A stretch of DNA of 64,000 nt from Methanocella arvoryzae MRE50 (GTDB lineage Archaea; Halobacteriota; Methanocellia; Methanocellales; Methanocellaceae): NCBI RefSeq assembly GCF_000063445.1, contig NC_009464.1, forward strand, positions 1,364,001 to 1,428,000, in the 5' to 3' direction. This document shows positions 60,857 through 64,000 of the stretch, one piece after another; positions within the stretch are counted from its first letter, which is position 1, and every line of letters starts with the position of its first letter. The notes below the pieces were generated by a model, which made no database searches, had not been told where the DNA came from, and saw nothing but the letters and a program-made list of their open reading frames with translations. Position numbers and translations under genes: made by a program.

Positions 60857-62374
60857 CTATATGCTGCTGCAGCCCTGCTTGCGCTGCCCTATGAGCTTGC
60901 TGATACTGTCGCTGGTCACGATCCCCAGCACATTTTTGTCCTTGTCGACCACAGGGAGCGCCGATATGTCGTATTTTTCCAGCTTGCGGGCCGCCGCCTC
61001 CAGCGTCGCGTCGGCCTCGATAGTCACGACCCGGGAGGTCATGATCTGGTCGAGAGTCTCGCACCGCTCGACCACGGCCCTCGCCACGTCCCAGGCGGTG
61101 ACAATGCCGGTCAGCTTCCCGGACCCCGAAACCACGGGCAGGTGGGTGACCTTGCGGTCGACAAGGATGCGGGCCGCCAGATCTATGCTGGCCACCTCCC
61201 GGATGGTCGCGGCCGGCGCCATGACATCCCTGACCAGCCTCGGCGACAGGAAGTTAGAGATCAGGTAGTTCATCTGCCCCGCTTCGAGGAGGAACGCGTC
61301 GTGGCCGTACATCGATTTGATTTCGCAGTAGCTGACCTCTGCGTTGTTAGCGGTCAGCGCCATGACGATCTCCTTCGACTGGTAGGGAGGGTACAGCCAG
61401 TCCGAGCTGACCGAGATGACGAGGAAGCGGCTCTTCACGTTTTTGAAGCCCTCGTCCAGCGATCCGTCCTTCGTCAGGTCGAAGTAGTCGATAGCCTTGG
61501 TGATGTAGATGTACGAGTTAGCGTCGAACCGTTTTACGAAGGAGTCTCCCTGGTGCTGCAGGTAGCTCTCCACCTGGAAATCCGTGGAAAAGTCAAAGCC
61601 ATAGTTCTCCTTATCCTTGAGCTGGCGGCCGAACTTCTGCTTCATGGACTCGTCGCTCAGGTAGGTGATATGTGCCACCATGCGGGCGAGAGCGAGGCCG
61701 GTCATCGGCGGTTCCCTGCCGTAGAAGTCGCCGTTGTTCCAGTTGGGGTCTGAGATGATGGCTCTCCGGCCGACTTCGCTGAAGGCGATCTGCTGCGGCG
61801 TAGATATCGCGCAGGTCGCTATGGCGATGGCGTTGCGGACCATCTTCGGGTAGGAGACGGCCCACTGGAGCACCTGCATCCCGCCCATGGAGCCGCCCGC
61901 CACGGCGAACAGCTGCCTGATTCCGAATGAGTCTATCAACTTTTTCTGGGCGTTCACCATGTCCGCGATCGTGATCACCGGGAAGCTGAGGCCGTACGGC
62001 CTGCCGGTGTCGGGATTGATCGACGACGGCCCGGTAGAGCCCTTACAGCCGCCGAGGATGTTCGAGCAGATGACGAAGTACTTGTCAGTATCGAAAGCTT
62101 TCCCGGGGCCGATGACGGTATCCCACCAGCCGGGCTTCCTGTCGCCCTCGTGCCAGCCGGCGGCATGGGCGTCGCCGGAGAAAGCGTGCTCTATCAGGAT
62201 GGCGTTGCTCTTATCCTTGTTGAGCTTACCGTAAGTCTCGTAGGCTATGGTGACGTTCTTCAGCCGCCGGCCCGATTCCAGCACAAGGTCTTCGGGCAGG
62301 TGGAAAAACTGGGTTTCCACCGCCCCCAGGTCTTTACCCAACTTCCGCACCTCCGACAGGTACCATTCGTTCAC
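60857..62374 (-). CDS. metX: Homoserine O-acetyltransferase fused to a CBS pair
   Basis: The first ~375 residues are MetX, an alpha/beta hydrolase: [13 protein letters not shown] (oxyanion region), catalytic Ser in [15 protein letters not shown], and His in YGHDAFLLE. The last ~125 residues hold two CBS domains ([34 protein letters not shown]), which probably bind an adenosyl ligand such as SAM or AMP and control the enzyme. MetY follows upstream on the same strand with only 2 bases between. Together they make homocysteine from homoserine and sulfide. Confidence 0.94.
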   Translation of the reverse strand: MNEWYLSEVRKLGKDLGAVETQFFHLPEDLVLESGRRLKNVTIAYETYGKLNKDKSNAILIEHAFSGDAHAAGWHEGDRKPGWWDTVIGPGKAFDTDKYFVICSNILGGCKGSTGPSSINPDTGRPYGLSFPVITIADMVNAQKKLIDSFGIRQLFAVAGGSMGGMQVLQWAVSYPKMVRNAIAIATCAISTPQQIAFSEVGRRAIISDPNWNNGDFYGREPPMTGLALARMVAHITYLSDESMKQKFGRQLKDKENYGFDFSTDFQVESYLQHQGDSFVKRFDANSYIYITKAIDYFDLTKDGSLDEGFKNVKSRFLVISVSSDWLYPPYQSKEIVMALTANNAEVSYCEIKSMYGHDAFLLEAGQMNYLISNFLSPRLVRDVMAPAATIREVASIDLAARILVDRKVTHLPVVSGSGKLTGIVTAWDVARAVVERCETLDQIMTSRVVTIEADATLEAAARKLEKYDISALPVVDKDKNVLGIVTSDSISKLIGQRKQGCSSI

Positions 62375-62376
62375 TC

Positions 62377-64000
<1,624 letters not shown>

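Overview
The window looks like chromosome from a hydrogenotrophic methanogenic archaeon. It encodes a molybdenum-type formylmethanofuran dehydrogenase (FmdB, FmdD, FmdE-like) with its Tfx-family regulator, an F420-type formate dehydrogenase, archaeal nitrogenase with NifI1/NifI2 between nifH and nifD, and archaeal TATA-box promoters. G+C is fairly high outside the intergenic spacers. A member of the Methanocellales is the best guess, but that is inference from gene content; no rRNA is present to test it.

Region 1 (about 1.5-29 kb) is a molybdenum island, mostly on the minus strand: two moeA genes, an fdhD plus a degenerate fdhD paralogue, fmdD-fmdB, divergent tfx, an FmdE-family gene, a MOT1-type molybdate transporter, a free Mop/TOBE protein, fdhAB, modABC, and a nif cluster (nifH-nifI1-nifI2-nifD-nifK-nifE-nifN-ferredoxin-anfO-like). 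Together these genes import molybdate, build and sulfurate the cofactor, and supply three Mo enzymes (formylmethanofuran dehydrogenase, formate dehydrogenase, nitrogenase). nifH has a GGAA-N6-TTCC site at its predicted start point, the known NrpR operator form.

Region 2 (about 29.7-40.7 kb) holds assorted genes: methyltransferase, TetR regulator, nitroreductase, membrane and lipoproteins, an HtrA-like protease, rubrerythrin plus superoxide reductase, an AdoMet-decarboxylase-like protein, an ornithine cyclodeaminase-family enzyme, a PHP phosphoesterase and a flavodoxin. Region 3 (40.7-45.8 kb) is a more A+T-rich accessory patch: an RCC1-repeat surface protein, two ABC-2 permeases without an ATPase, a small secreted protein, two paralogous winged-helix proteins and DUF488.

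Region 4 (46.5-64 kb) is central metabolism and sulfur/Fe-S chemistry: guaAb, argD, a two-gene SufC/SufB-like pair (SMS type), a NifS/IscU pair (MIS type), a separate tight operon of ABC ATPase + HypB-like GTPase + cysteine desulfurase + [4Fe-4S] protein, a ThiF/MoaD pair with a cytoplasmic NMT1-like binding protein, a free-standing ThrRS editing-domain protein, MetX-CBS, MetY, and a partial gene that may be SepCysS.

Intergenic spacers carry several long hairpins whose arms are tandem 8-9 bp units of unrelated sequence (CACAGAT, CGCCAAG, CACGGCGG, TACACGAAG and CGCAAGGA types). Two of them also share CGAACGCTGC(G/A)CTGTG termini. The most interesting protein-level candidates are the ABC/GTPase/desulfurase/Fe-S operon (52.3-55.6 kb), the fmd-linked FdhD paralogue, and the 40.7-45.3 kb accessory cluster.
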